In this document: positions 16,613-24,685 of the stretch, in pieces
Layout of the letters: every line of letters begins with the position of its first letter
Position numbering within the stretch: position 1 is the stretch's first letter
Source: Geobacter sp. UBA5608
GTDB lineage: Bacteria; Desulfobacterota; Desulfuromonadia; Geobacterales; Pseudopelobacteraceae
Direction: 5' to 3'
Assembly: GCA_002424705.1 (NCBI GenBank)
Contig: DIKW01000103.1
Span: 793 to 33,636 of the forward strand
DNA length: 32,844 nucleotides
Made by a program: the position numbers and the translations under genes
The notes under the pieces: generated by a model
The model's database searches: none
The model's input: the letters and a program-made list of their open reading frames with translations, nothing else
What the model was told of the DNA's origin: nothing

Positions 16613-17296
16613 ATGAAAAAAGTGCTGATAGTGGAAGACGAACGGGATCTGGCAGATCTGCTGGCCTTCAACCTCGAGAAGGACGGATTTCGTCCGCTGT
16701 GCGCCCTGACCGGCCCCGACGGACTGGCGCTGGCCCGGGAGGAGCTGCCGGACCTGATCCTGCTGGACCTGATGCTGCCCGGCATGATGGGCACCGAGGT
16801 CTGCACCGCCCTGCGACGGGATCCGAAGACCGCCGCCATCCCGGTGTTGATGCTGACCGCCCGCGGCGAGGAGATCGACCGGGTAGTCGGTTTCGAGGTG
16901 GGAGCCGACGACTACATCGTCAAGCCGTTTTCAATGCGGGAGCTGCTGTTGCGGGTGCGGGCCATCCTGCGGCGCAGCAGCCCTGAGCCGGAAGCGACCG
17001 CTCTGCTGCAGGTGGGGCCACTGTCCATCGATATCGATCGGCACCAGGTGCTGATTGAGGGCCAGCCGGTGGAGCTGACCGGCACCGAGTTCAAACTGCT
17101 GCAGTACCTGGCCGAGCGGGTAGGGCGGGTGCTGGGCCGAGAACTGCTGCTGCAACAGGTCTGGGGCTACAACTATGTGGGCGACACCCGTACCGTGGAT
17201 ACCCACGTCACCCGGCTGCGGGGCAAGCTCGGCCCGGCCGGCGAGATGATCAAGACCGTGCGCGGCTTCGGCTACAAACTGGAGGTTGCGCCATGA
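16613..17296 (+). CDS. phoB: Phosphate regulon response regulator PhoB
   Basis: A 227-residue OmpR/PhoB-family regulator. The receiver domain has acidic E8-D9, the phosphoacceptor D52 in LLDLMLPG, T82 and the conserved K104 in DDYIVKPF. The winged-helix DNA-binding domain (about residues 125-225) contains ELTGTEFKLLQYLAER, the recognition-helix region YVGDTRTVDTHVTRLRGKL and TVRGFGYKLE. SD TAGGAG lies nine bases before ATG 16613. Its stop overlaps the phoR start (ATGA). The PhoB call instead of another OmpR-type regulator rests on the paired PhoR-like kinase and the surrounding phosphate genes. Confidence 0.92.
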   Translation: MKKVLIVEDERDLADLLAFNLEKDGFRPLCALTGPDGLALAREELPDLILLDLMLPGMMGTEVCTALRRDPKTAAIPVLMLTARGEEIDRVVGFEVGADDYIVKPFSMRELLLRVRAILRRSSPEPEATALLQVGPLSIDIDRHQVLIEGQPVELTGTEFKLLQYLAERVGRVLGRELLLQQVWGYNYVGDTRTVDTHVTRLRGKLGPAGEMIKTVRGFGYKLEVAP

Positions 17297-19029
17297 CCTT
17301 CCGCTGGAAACTGTTTCTGTCCTATCTGATACTGGCGCTGCTGATGACCGGCACGGTACTGTTGTACGTCAACTGGAGCCTGGAGCAGCGACTGGTTGAC
17401 GAGAGCCGCGCCAACCTGCTGCACCAGGCCCGGCTGGCCCGGCTGGTGCTTGAAACCAATGTCGGCCGGCCGCCGCAGCGGATCGCTGAGCAGTTGGGCA
17501 GCGCCATCACGGCCCGGGTCACGCTGATCGCCCCCGACGGGCGGGTGTTGGCCGATTCCGACGTACGCAGCGACCAGGTGGCCGGCCTCGAAAATCACCG
17601 TCAACGCGAAGAGGTCCAACAGGCCCTGCAGCAGGGCAGCGGCAGTGCCCTGCGCCACTCAACCACCCTGCGCACCACCATGCTGTACGTGGCGCTGAAC
17701 GGAACCGGCGACGACCGGACCATCCTGCGACTGGCCCTGCCCCTGGACTACCTGGACCGGGCCACCGACAACCTGCATCGGGTGCTGGGCGGCGCCTTTC
17801 TGCTGGTGCTGGTCCTGGCCAGCGCGTTCAGCGTACTGTTGTCGCGGGTGACCGCCACCCCTTTACGGCTGATGGCCGATGCTGCCTCCAGAATCGGTCT
17901 TGGCGACCGCAGTGTGCGGATCCCGGTCAGTGGGCAGGATGAGGTGGGTTATCTGGCACGGATGCTCAACGAAATGGCCGACCGGATCGAAGGCCAGGTG
18001 CAGACCCTGGCCGATGAGCAACACCGGTTGGACACCATCCTGCGCGGGATGGGCGAAGGGGTGATGGTGCTGGACTCCCAGGGGGTGATCACCCTGGTCA
18101 ACCCGGCCTTCCGGCGTCAGTTCGGCCTGAGCGGTCCAGTGGAGGGCCGGCCCCTGGCCGAGGTCTGCCGCCATCCCGACCTGTTGGAGGCACTGGAAGA
18201 GCATCAGCAGAGCGGCGCCGAGGTGGTGCGCGAGGTGCATCTGCAGCTGCCCGAACTGGTGCTGTCCACCCACTGGGTGCCGCTGGGCGACCAGCAGGGT
18301 GCGGTGGCCGTCTTCCACGACATCAGCGACCTGAAGCGGATCGAAGCGGTCCGCCGCGACTTTGTGGCCAACGCCTCACATGAACTGCGTACGCCGGTGG
18401 CGGTGATCAAGGGCTACGCCGAGACCCTACTGGACGGGGGCCTGCAGGATGCCGAGCGTTGCCGCCAGTTTGTGCAGATCATCGCCAGCCATGCCGAACG
18501 GCTGACCAATCTGATCAACGACATCCTGACCCTCTCCAAACTTGAATCCAAGGAGACGGCGCTGGAGTGCCACCCGTTCGACGTCTGCGGCCTGATCCGT
18601 AAGGCCGGGCTGTTGATGGGCGAGCATGCCCGCCAGCAGGGAATCAGCCTGGTGATCGACTGTCCCGAGCAGGGGCTGCCCAAGGTACCGGCCGACCACG
18701 GCCGCCTGGAGCAGGTGCTGCTCAACCTGCTGGATAACGCCATCAAATACACCCCAAGCGGCGGCACGGTGACCCTCTCGGCCGAGCAACGCGGCCAGCA
18801 GGTGGCGCTGGTGGTCAGCGACACCGGGGTCGGCATCCCGGCCAAGGACCTGCCGCGGATCTTCGAACGGTTCTACCGGGTGGATGAGGGCCGCAGCAGG
18901 GAACAGGGCGGCACCGGCCTGGGACTGGCCATTGTCAAGCATATCGTGCAGCTGCATGGCGGCGAGGTGCAGGTCAGCAGCGAACCGGGCCGGGGCAGCC
19001 GCTTTACGGTCCTGTTACAGCAGGCCTGA
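17293..19029 (+). CDS. phoR: Phosphate regulon sensor kinase PhoR
   Basis: A 578-residue membrane histidine kinase. TM1 (about residues 8-27) and TM2 (about 165-184, VLGGAFLLVLVLASAFSVLL) flank a periplasmic region with VTLIAPDGRVLADS. HAMP follows (about 185-238), then PAS (about 245-345, GEGVMVLDSQGVITLVNPAF). HisKA has H363 in ASHELRTPVAVIKGY, and the ATPase domain has LLDNAIKYTPSGG, SDTGVGIPAKDLPRIFERFY and GGTGLGLAIVKH. All catalytic boxes are intact. It is coupled to phoB by a four-base overlap. The relatively long periplasmic domain suggests it may sense more than the PhoU/Pst signal, and no pst operon is present in this window. Confidence 0.92.
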   Translation: MTFRWKLFLSYLILALLMTGTVLLYVNWSLEQRLVDESRANLLHQARLARLVLETNVGRPPQRIAEQLGSAITARVTLIAPDGRVLADSDVRSDQVAGLENHRQREEVQQALQQGSGSALRHSTTLRTTMLYVALNGTGDDRTILRLALPLDYLDRATDNLHRVLGGAFLLVLVLASAFSVLLSRVTATPLRLMADAASRIGLGDRSVRIPVSGQDEVGYLARMLNEMADRIEGQVQTLADEQHRLDTILRGMGEGVMVLDSQGVITLVNPAFRRQFGLSGPVEGRPLAEVCRHPDLLEALEEHQQSGAEVVREVHLQLPELVLSTHWVPLGDQQGAVAVFHDISDLKRIEAVRRDFVANASHELRTPVAVIKGYAETLLDGGLQDAERCRQFVQIIASHAERLTNLINDILTLSKLESKETALECHPFDVCGLIRKAGLLMGEHARQQGISLVIDCPEQGLPKVPADHGRLEQVLLNLLDNAIKYTPSGGTVTLSAEQRGQQVALVVSDTGVGIPAKDLPRIFERFYRVDEGRSREQGGTGLGLAIVKHIVQLHGGEVQVSSEPGRGSRFTVLLQQA

Positions 19030-19067
19030 CCATAAAATTGTTGCAGTAAGCCGGTTGTCTCCAGTAT

Positions 19068-19109
19068 GGTAACCCGGTTGTAACGCGTCTGTTACAATCG
19101 GGTTATTTT
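19068..19109 (+). promoter_or_regulatory. Triple PhoB-box-like repeat upstream of DUF47-pit operon
   Basis: Three hexamers GGTAAC (19068), TGTAAC (19079) and TGTTAC (19090) follow one another at exact 11-base intervals. A -10-like TATTTT (19104-19109) starts eight bases after the last. The middle and right units also form the palindrome TTGTAAC...GTTACAA. This is the most extended box of the series and predicts phosphate control of the DUF47-pit pair. Confidence 0.65.
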
Positions 19110-19128
19110 GTTGTTCAGGAGACAGACT

Positions 19129-19746
19129 ATGTTTGGATTGATTCCCAAGGACGAAAAGTTTTTCGAGATGTTCCGCGAGATGGGCACCATCATCACCGAA
19201 GGGGCCGAAGCACTCTGCGAGATGATGGATGACTTCAGCGACCCGCTGGCCAGCCAACGCAAAATCAAGGATATTGAACACAAAGGTGATCACCAGACCC
19301 ACGCCATCATCAACAAGCTCAACAAGACCTTTGTCACCCCCTTCGACCGTGAAGACATCTATGCCCTGGCCTCCGGCCTGGACGATATCCTGGACCTGAT
19401 CGATGCCTCGGCCCAACGTTTTGTGATGTACCGGGTCGATGCCCCCACCCCGGCCGCCAAGGAGCTGGCCGACATCATCCTGCGTTCCTGTCAGGCTGTT
19501 GAGTGCTCACTCAAGCACCTGGGCGGCAAAAACGAGGATATCTGCTCCTGCTGCGTCGACATCAACGCCCTGGAGAACGAGGCCGACCGGGCCTGCCGCG
19601 AGGCGATCAGCAAGCTGTTCGACGAAGAGCAGGACCCGATCCAGCTGATCAAGTGGAAAGAGATCTACGAGACCCTGGAAAAGGCCACCGACAAGTGTGA
19701 AGACGCAGCCAACGTCCTGGAAAGCGTGGTCATGAAAAATGCTTGA
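19129..19746 (+). CDS. DUF47/PhoU-like phosphate transport regulator
   Basis: A 205-residue all-helical protein of the DUF47 family (MFGLIPKDEKFFEMF at the start), distant kin of PhoU and the usual partner of Pit transporters. Conserved pieces are KIKDIEHKGDHQTHAIINKLNKTFVTPFDREDIYALASGLDD (residues 45-86, only key parts diagnostic) and the C-terminal EKATDKCEDAANVLE. ATG 19129 is chosen because AGGAGA lies six bases upstream; an in-frame TTG at 19108 falls inside the likely -10 region. A cysteine-rich ICSCCVD near residue 145 is unusual. The stop overlaps the pit start by eight bases, implying coupling and a complex with, or control of, Pit. Confidence 0.9.
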   Translation: MFGLIPKDEKFFEMFREMGTIITEGAEALCEMMDDFSDPLASQRKIKDIEHKGDHQTHAIINKLNKTFVTPFDREDIYALASGLDDILDLIDASAQRFVMYRVDAPTPAAKELADIILRSCQAVECSLKHLGGKNEDICSCCVDINALENEADRACREAISKLFDEEQDPIQLIKWKEIYETLEKATDKCEDAANVLESVVMKNA

Positions 19747-20740
19747 TCTGTCGCTTGTGTTGCTGATCCTGGTGATTGTGGCGGCCCTGGCCTTCGACTA
19801 CATCAACGGCTTCCACGACACGGCCAACGCCATCGCCACCTGCGTCTCCACCCGCGCCCTGTCGGTCAAGTCCGCCATCCTGATGGCCGCTTTCCTCAAC
19901 TTTGCCGGCGCCATGGTCTCCACCAAGGTGGCCACCACCATCGGCAAAGGGATCGTGGATGCCAGCAGCATCACCCAGATGGTGGTGCTGGCCGGCGTGA
20001 TGGGGGCCATCATCTGGAACCTGATCACCTGGTATTACGGCCTGCCCTCCTCATCCTCCCACGCCATCATCGGCGGCATCATGGGGGCCGTGATCGCCCA
20101 TTCCGGCCCGGCTCTCTTGCATTGGCAGGGCCTTAAAAAGATCGTGCTGGCGCTTTTGATCTCGCCGATCGTGGGTACCCTGATCGGCTTCATCTTTATG
20201 GTGATCGTGCTCTGGATCTTCCGTAACCACAGCCCAGGGCCCCTCAATAAAGGCTTCCGCAAGCTGCAGGTCGGCTCGGCCGCCTTCATGGCCTTCTCCC
20301 ACGGCTCGGCCGATGCCCAGAAGTCGATGGGTGTCATCACCATGGCGTTGTTATCCTACGGCCTGATCCCCAGCTTTGAGGTGCCGACCTGGGTCAAGAT
20401 CGCCTGCGCCGTGGCCATGGCCTTGGGCACCGCTGCCGGCGGCTGGCGGATCATCAAGACCCTGGGCCGCGACTTCGTCAAGCTGCAGCCGGTACACGGC
20501 TTCTGCGTTGAGACCGCTGCCGCCAGCGTCATCATGGGCGCCGCCACCTTCGGTATGCCGGTCAGCACCACCCACGTAATCACCTCCTCCATCCTGGGGG
20601 TCGGTATCTCCAAGCGGCTGACCGCCGTCAACTGGGGCGTTGCCTACCGCATCCTCTGGGCCTGGGTGCTGACCATTCCCGCCTCGGCCCTGGTGGCCTT
20701 CCTGACCTATCAAGGCCTGACCCCGTTATTCGGTAAATAA
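19739..20740 (+). CDS. pit: Inorganic phosphate transporter, Pit family
   Basis: A 333-residue membrane transporter that imports metal-phosphate by proton symport in characterised relatives. The duplicated Pit signature is visible as GFHDTANAIATCVSTRAL (residues 21-38) and, in the second half, FSHGSADAQKSMGVI. About ten membrane segments alternate through the protein, and STTHVITSSILGVG near residue 275 is also conserved. The start overlaps the DUF47 gene, the standard DUF47-Pit pair. A second, unrelated phosphate importer (Na/Pi type) lies 3 kb upstream. Transcription probably starts at the triple Pho-box-like promoter and ends at the strong terminator at 20744. Confidence 0.93.
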   Translation: MLDLSLVLLILVIVAALAFDYINGFHDTANAIATCVSTRALSVKSAILMAAFLNFAGAMVSTKVATTIGKGIVDASSITQMVVLAGVMGAIIWNLITWYYGLPSSSSHAIIGGIMGAVIAHSGPALLHWQGLKKIVLALLISPIVGTLIGFIFMVIVLWIFRNHSPGPLNKGFRKLQVGSAAFMAFSHGSADAQKSMGVITMALLSYGLIPSFEVPTWVKIACAVAMALGTAAGGWRIIKTLGRDFVKLQPVHGFCVETAAASVIMGAATFGMPVSTTHVITSSILGVGISKRLTAVNWGVAYRILWAWVLTIPASALVAFLTYQGLTPLFGK

Positions 20741-20743
20741 CCG

Positions 20744-20787
20744 CACCGGACGGCAGCCCCCCCCCCGCTGCCGTCCGGTGGCCTTTC
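20744..20787 (+). terminator. Strong terminator after pit
   Basis: A perfect 14-bp GC-rich stem pairs CACCGGACGGCAGC (20744-20757) with 20767-20780, closed by a loop of nine consecutive C residues and followed by GCCTTTCT. The T-run is short but the stem is very stable. The C9 loop is a likely sequencing-error site. Confidence 0.8.
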
Positions 20788-20832
20788 TAGCGCCCCCCAG
20801 CTTCGTTGTCCCCCGCTGTTTGCAACAATTCC

Positions 20833-20880
20833 GTTACAGCACCGTTATACACTTGAATCTGCAGCACTCTGCCGTACACT
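20833..20880 (+). promoter_or_regulatory. Sigma-70 promoter of sixA operon with upstream 11-bp repeats
   Basis: TTGAAT (20853-20858) and TACACT (20875-20880) are separated by 16 bases and form a reasonable -35/-10 pair. Just upstream, GTTACA (20833) and GTTATA (20844) repeat at an 11-base interval; they are the reverse complement of the TGTAAC units seen at the Pho promoters. The promoter is moderately supported and the inverted Pho-like box only weakly. Confidence 0.45.
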
Positions 20881-20916
20881 AGTCGGCAGTCATGCAGCAC
20901 GATCGGGGAGGTGTTC

Positions 20917-21432
20917 ATGCAACTTTATCTGGTACGGCATGCAGAGGCAGTCGAACGCAGCGAGGGGCTGGCGGAGGAGCTGCGCCACCTGACCCGCCGT
21001 GGCCGCAAACAGGCAGCCAAACTGGCCAAACGGCTCAAAAAAACCAAGGTGCGCCCCGGCCTGATCATCACCAGTCCACTGGTGCGGGCGGTGCAGACCG
21101 CCGAGCTTTTGGCCATTGAAATCGGCACGGATACCGTTGTGGCTGCCGACGCCTGTCTGGCGTCCGGCGCCGATCCGACTGCGGTGTTGGACCTGCTGCG
21201 CGGTGCCGCCACCGGCATGTCGATCATGCTGGTGGGGCATGAACCACAACTTTCCACGCTTGCTGCACAACTGCTGGGCTATGAGCATGTCGCACCGCTG
21301 GCCAAGGGCAGTTGCATGGCGCTTTCCTGGCGGCCCGACAAACCGGAGCGCTCGGCGGGCTTCAACTGGTATGCCGAGAGCGGCAAAAAACTGATCACCT
21401 CAGCCCGTAAGGCGCTGATCAGACCGGTCTGA
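20917..21432 (+). CDS. sixA: Phosphohistidine phosphatase SixA
   Basis: A 171-residue histidine-phosphatase-superfamily protein that in E. coli removes phosphate from phosphohistidine on HPt/PTS proteins. The catalytic R7-H8 lies in LYLVRHAEAVERSEG and the second catalytic histidine is H108 in MLVGHEPQLS. PGLIITSPLVRAVQTAEL is the conserved mid-region. ATG 20917 follows GGGGAGG with a five-base gap; a GTG at 20911 sits inside that ribosome site and is rejected. It opens the run sixA-CHAD-ppx-RMD1. The neighbouring CHAD and Ppx genes leave open that the real substrate relates to polyphosphate. Confidence 0.9.
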   Translation: MQLYLVRHAEAVERSEGLAEELRHLTRRGRKQAAKLAKRLKKTKVRPGLIITSPLVRAVQTAELLAIEIGTDTVVAADACLASGADPTAVLDLLRGAATGMSIMLVGHEPQLSTLAAQLLGYEHVAPLAKGSCMALSWRPDKPERSAGFNWYAESGKKLITSARKALIRPV

Positions 21433-21436
21433 CACC

Positions 21437-22291
21437 GTGGACGTCACCGCCGCCCTGCCTGCGGACCGGCTACTGCTGGCACGTCTGGCAGGTGCGCAGC
21501 ATGACCAGTGGCAGGAACTGCTGCAGCAACGGCAGCTGGTGCTGGACAGTTGCGATCATGAGGCGATCCATGACCTGCGGGTGGCCAGCCGGCGGCTGCG
21601 CACCGTGACCGAACTGCTGGCGCCCCTGATCGGCACCGAGCAGGTCCGGCGGCTACAGCGTCCCCTCCGTCGGCTGACCCGTGAACTGGGCCAGCTGCGC
21701 AACCTCGACGAGGCTCACCGCTACCTGACGGGACTCAATCATGACGGCCTGGCCCCCCTGACCTCGCAGCTGGCGCAGCAGCGCCGGCACGAGTGCACGC
21801 GGATCAGACCCCTGCTGAAAGGGCTGCCCAAAAAACGCCTGCAGCGACTGCTTGAGCGGTCTGGACAGCAGCTGAACGGCGCTGAGGCCGCTCCGCCGCT
21901 TACGGTCGTAGGCCGGCTCGAAGAGCGCAATCTGGCGCTGTACCGTCCCATTCACCAGCTGCTGCAACTGCCGGAGCTTGCCGAACAGGCGGATCAGCGG
22001 CATACTCTCCGTATAGCCATCAAAAAATGGCGCTATTTCAGCGAGCTGCTGGCGCTCTTGTGGGGACGCCGCCAGGACCGGCTGACGATCCTGCTCAAGC
22101 GGTACCAGGGCCTGTTGGGGGAACTGAACGACCGCGAACTGTTGCTGACGCTGGTCCGGGACGCCGAACAGCTCGCACCGCCGGTGCGCGACCGGGTGCT
22201 GCTGTTGATCGACGCCCAGCACCGCCAGTTGATCAATGACTTCAGGCAGCTGCTGGCCCAGCAGCCACTGCAGTACCAGTTTCAGGTCTGA
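21437..22291 (+). CDS. CHAD domain protein
   Basis: A 284-residue helical CHAD protein; CHAD domains bind inorganic polyphosphate and target proteins to polyP granules. The two half-repeats show the conserved basic surface: HDLRVASRRLRTVTELL (about residues 37-53) with LTRELGQLRNLDEA, and TLRIAIKKWRYFSELLALLWG (about 189-209) with YQGLLGELNDREL. Arginine and lysine are abundant and regularly spaced. The start is GTG 21437, four bases after the sixA stop, with no clear ribosome site, so translation is probably coupled. It is immediately upstream of exopolyphosphatase, strengthening the polyphosphate link. Confidence 0.88.
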   Translation: MDVTAALPADRLLLARLAGAQHDQWQELLQQRQLVLDSCDHEAIHDLRVASRRLRTVTELLAPLIGTEQVRRLQRPLRRLTRELGQLRNLDEAHRYLTGLNHDGLAPLTSQLAQQRRHECTRIRPLLKGLPKKRLQRLLERSGQQLNGAEAAPPLTVVGRLEERNLALYRPIHQLLQLPELAEQADQRHTLRIAIKKWRYFSELLALLWGRRQDRLTILLKRYQGLLGELNDRELLLTLVRDAEQLAPPVRDRVLLLIDAQHRQLINDFRQLLAQQPLQYQFQV

Positions 22292-22304
22292 GAGAGGGAT
22301 ACTG

Positions 22305-23849
22305 ATGAAAAACGATCGTCTGGCTGCCATCGATATCGGCACCAACTCCATCCGCTGTATCGTGGTCGAGGCCTCCAAAAACGGCAGCTACCGTATCCTG
22401 GATGATGAAAAGGAGACCGTCCGGCTGGGTGAGGGGATCGCCTCCCGCGGGGCGATCAGTGCTGCCGCCATTGGCCGGGCCGAGCAGGCGGTCAGCCGCA
22501 TGGCCAAGCTGGTCAAAGGCTTAGGTGTCAAGGGGGTCGAGGCGGTGGCCACCAGCGCGGTGCGCAGCGCAACCAACGGACCGGAGCTGGTGGCACGGCT
22601 GGAGGCGATTCTGGGGGTGCAGATCCAGGTGATCAGCGGTGAAGAGGAGGCCGGCCTGGCGGCCCAGTCGGCCCTGCGCAACTTCGATATGCAGGGTCAG
22701 CGCTACGGCGTGCTGGATGTGGGCGGCGGCAGCGTCGAGCTGACCTCGGCCCAGGGGCAGCTGGTGGAGGAACACTACTCCCTGGAGCTGGGGGCGGTGG
22801 TCATGACCGAGCGTTTCCTCAAAAGCGACCCGATCAAGGGCAGCGAGATGGAGAAGTTGCGCCGCCATATCCGCAGCGAACTAAAACGGCGCTTTGGCAG
22901 TGGCAAGCTGCAGCTGCCGGTGTTGGTGGGTTCGGGCGGCACCATCACCGCCATCGCCCAGATGGTGTTGCAGTACCGTCGCGAAGAGCTGCCCTCGGTG
23001 CATGGCGTTACGGTGCTGCGCACCGAGGTGGTGCATATCCTGGCCATGCTGCAGCGCAAAACCCTCGAAGAACGGAAGACCCTGCCGGGACTGTCGCCCG
23101 ACCGGGCCGACATCATCGTGGCCGGCGTGGCCCTGGTGGACAGCATGATGGAGCACTTCGGCACCAATTCGCTGCTGGTAAACGGTCGCGGTATCCGCGA
23201 AGGGGTGATCCTGCAGGCCCTGCAGCGCCACGGCCTGGCCCGCGAGACACCAGCCCATCGCTCCTGGCGCACTGCGGTACTGGAGTTCGGCCACAGCTGC
23301 CAGATTGAAGAGGGGCACGCCCTGCAGGTGTCACGGCTGGCGCTGGCGCTGTTTGATGATCTGGCCAAACCCTGCAGCCTCAAAAAACGGGATCGCGTGA
23401 TCCTTGAGGCGGCGGCCCTGCTGCATGACTGCGGGGCCTGGATCAGCTACGAGAGCCACCACAAGCACTCCTACCACCTGATCCGCCATGCCGACCTGTT
23501 TGGCCTGAGCCCGAGGGAACGTGAGCTGGCGGCCCAGGTGGCCCGCTACCACCGCAAGGCGTTGCCCAAGAAAAAGCATGAGCCGTACCAGAAGCTTAAC
23601 GCCAAGGAGCAGGGGCTGGTCAACCGGCTGGGCGGCATCCTGCGGCTGGCCGACGGCCTGGACCGTCGCCGTTGCAGCGCGGTGGAGCGGATCAGCTGCC
23701 AGCTGCAGGACCAGGTGGCCCGGATTGGACTGACCGGCTCCGACGACCTGGCAGTGGAGGTGTTTGGCGGCAGCGCCAAGAAAGAGCTGTTTGAAAAGGC
23801 CTTCGGCCTGCAGCTGGTGTTTGCAGTGCAACCGGAGAACAGGGGATAA
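22305..23849 (+). CDS. ppx: Exopolyphosphatase / pppGpp phosphatase (Ppx/GppA)
   Basis: A 514-residue Ppx/GppA enzyme that releases phosphate from polyphosphate ends or converts pppGpp to ppGpp. The ASKHA ATPase-fold half has AAIDIGTNSIRCIVVE (residues 7-22), ATSAVRSATNGPE, ISGEEEAGLAA, DVGGGSVELT and VGSGGTITAIA. The C-terminal half is an HD-type domain with LLHDCGAWISYESHHKHSYH. ATG 22305 is preceded by GAGAGGGA; the in-frame upstream extension overlaps the CHAD gene and lacks family sequence. It follows the CHAD gene by 13 bases and precedes RMD1 by three. Length alone cannot separate Ppx from GppA; the neighbouring phosphate genes favour Ppx. Confidence 0.9.
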   Translation: MKNDRLAAIDIGTNSIRCIVVEASKNGSYRILDDEKETVRLGEGIASRGAISAAAIGRAEQAVSRMAKLVKGLGVKGVEAVATSAVRSATNGPELVARLEAILGVQIQVISGEEEAGLAAQSALRNFDMQGQRYGVLDVGGGSVELTSAQGQLVEEHYSLELGAVVMTERFLKSDPIKGSEMEKLRRHIRSELKRRFGSGKLQLPVLVGSGGTITAIAQMVLQYRREELPSVHGVTVLRTEVVHILAMLQRKTLEERKTLPGLSPDRADIIVAGVALVDSMMEHFGTNSLLVNGRGIREGVILQALQRHGLARETPAHRSWRTAVLEFGHSCQIEEGHALQVSRLALALFDDLAKPCSLKKRDRVILEAAALLHDCGAWISYESHHKHSYHLIRHADLFGLSPRERELAAQVARYHRKALPKKKHEPYQKLNAKEQGLVNRLGGILRLADGLDRRRCSAVERISCQLQDQVARIGLTGSDDLAVEVFGGSAKKELFEKAFGLQLVFAVQPENRG

Positions 23850-23852
23850 ACG

Positions 23853-24674
23853 ATGCAGCCGATCCGTTTTACCGCCTTTGCGCTGGATGGCGAGCTGGAT
23901 CTGAACCGCCTGGCCGGCCGCCTGAGCATCAGCCGCAAGTACCGCTGGGAAGAACCGATGCGGCTCAACCCGGTCACCCTCACCCCCAGTGTTGATAACG
24001 ACAGCCTGCAGGTCTACCTGTATTCCTTCGGCAGCCTGGTCTTTGTGAACGGCGATGATGAGCTGGTGGGGCGTTTTTTTGACGGCGTTGCCCAGTACAC
24101 CGAGACCCTGAAGGTGCGGCCCCAGTTGCGCTACCGTGAGGAGTACCGCCTGGAGATCGAACCACAACGACCGGCGTCGATCAGCAATGATGCCGCGCTG
24201 CTGCCGGCCTTCAACCAGGTCGGCCAGGATATCATCTGCCTGGTGCTGGCCCAGTCGGTGGCCCTGGAGCGGATCGAGGAGCGGACCGATGCGGTGCTGG
24301 ACGAGGTGGAGGGGCTGATCGCCCAGCTCAAACGGGGCAAGCTGGAGCTGCCGGACCGTGACCTGGCCCGGCTGGCCTCAATCGTGCTGGGTTTCAAGTA
24401 CGCCTCGGTGGCACAGATCATGGTGCTGGACAAGCCGGACATCACCTGGGACAATGCCGAGGCCGAGCGGTTCTACCTGACCATGGCCGGTCTGTTTGAA
24501 CTGCGGCCGCGCTACCAGGAGATCAAGCACAAATCAGAGACCCTGCTGGATGTGAACGAGGTCTTTACCAGCCTGTCCCACGCCCGGCGCTCAGCCCGCC
24601 TGGAGTGGATCATCATCCTGTTGATCGCCTTTGAGATCGTAATGACCCTTTGGGAAAAATTCTGGGGAGGCTAA
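23853..24674 (+). CDS. RMD1/YagE family protein (DUF155)
   Basis: A 273-residue DUF155 protein, related to eukaryotic RMD1 (mitochondrial, linked to microtubules and meiosis) and to bacterial homologues without assigned function. Conserved pieces are YLYSFGSLVFVNGDDE (about residues 50-65), AFNQVGQDIICLVLAQSVAL, VLDEVEGLIAQLKRGKLEL, DKPDITWDNAEAERFY and the C-terminal SHARRSARLEWIIILLIAFE with one membrane segment (about 251-268). It therefore looks like a C-tail-anchored protein with a cytoplasmic domain. The start lies three bases after the ppx stop, a tight operon link. A role in phosphate or polyphosphate physiology is inferred only from position. Confidence 0.88.
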   Translation: MQPIRFTAFALDGELDLNRLAGRLSISRKYRWEEPMRLNPVTLTPSVDNDSLQVYLYSFGSLVFVNGDDELVGRFFDGVAQYTETLKVRPQLRYREEYRLEIEPQRPASISNDAALLPAFNQVGQDIICLVLAQSVALERIEERTDAVLDEVEGLIAQLKRGKLELPDRDLARLASIVLGFKYASVAQIMVLDKPDITWDNAEAERFYLTMAGLFELRPRYQEIKHKSETLLDVNEVFTSLSHARRSARLEWIIILLIAFEIVMTLWEKFWGG

Positions 24675-24685
24675 GGAACCGCGCC

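Noticed and set aside
20833..20849. Inverted Pho-box-like pair upstream of sixA as a true PhoB site
   Set aside because: Only two units in reverse orientation, 25 bases from the -10; kept only as a low-confidence note with the promoter.
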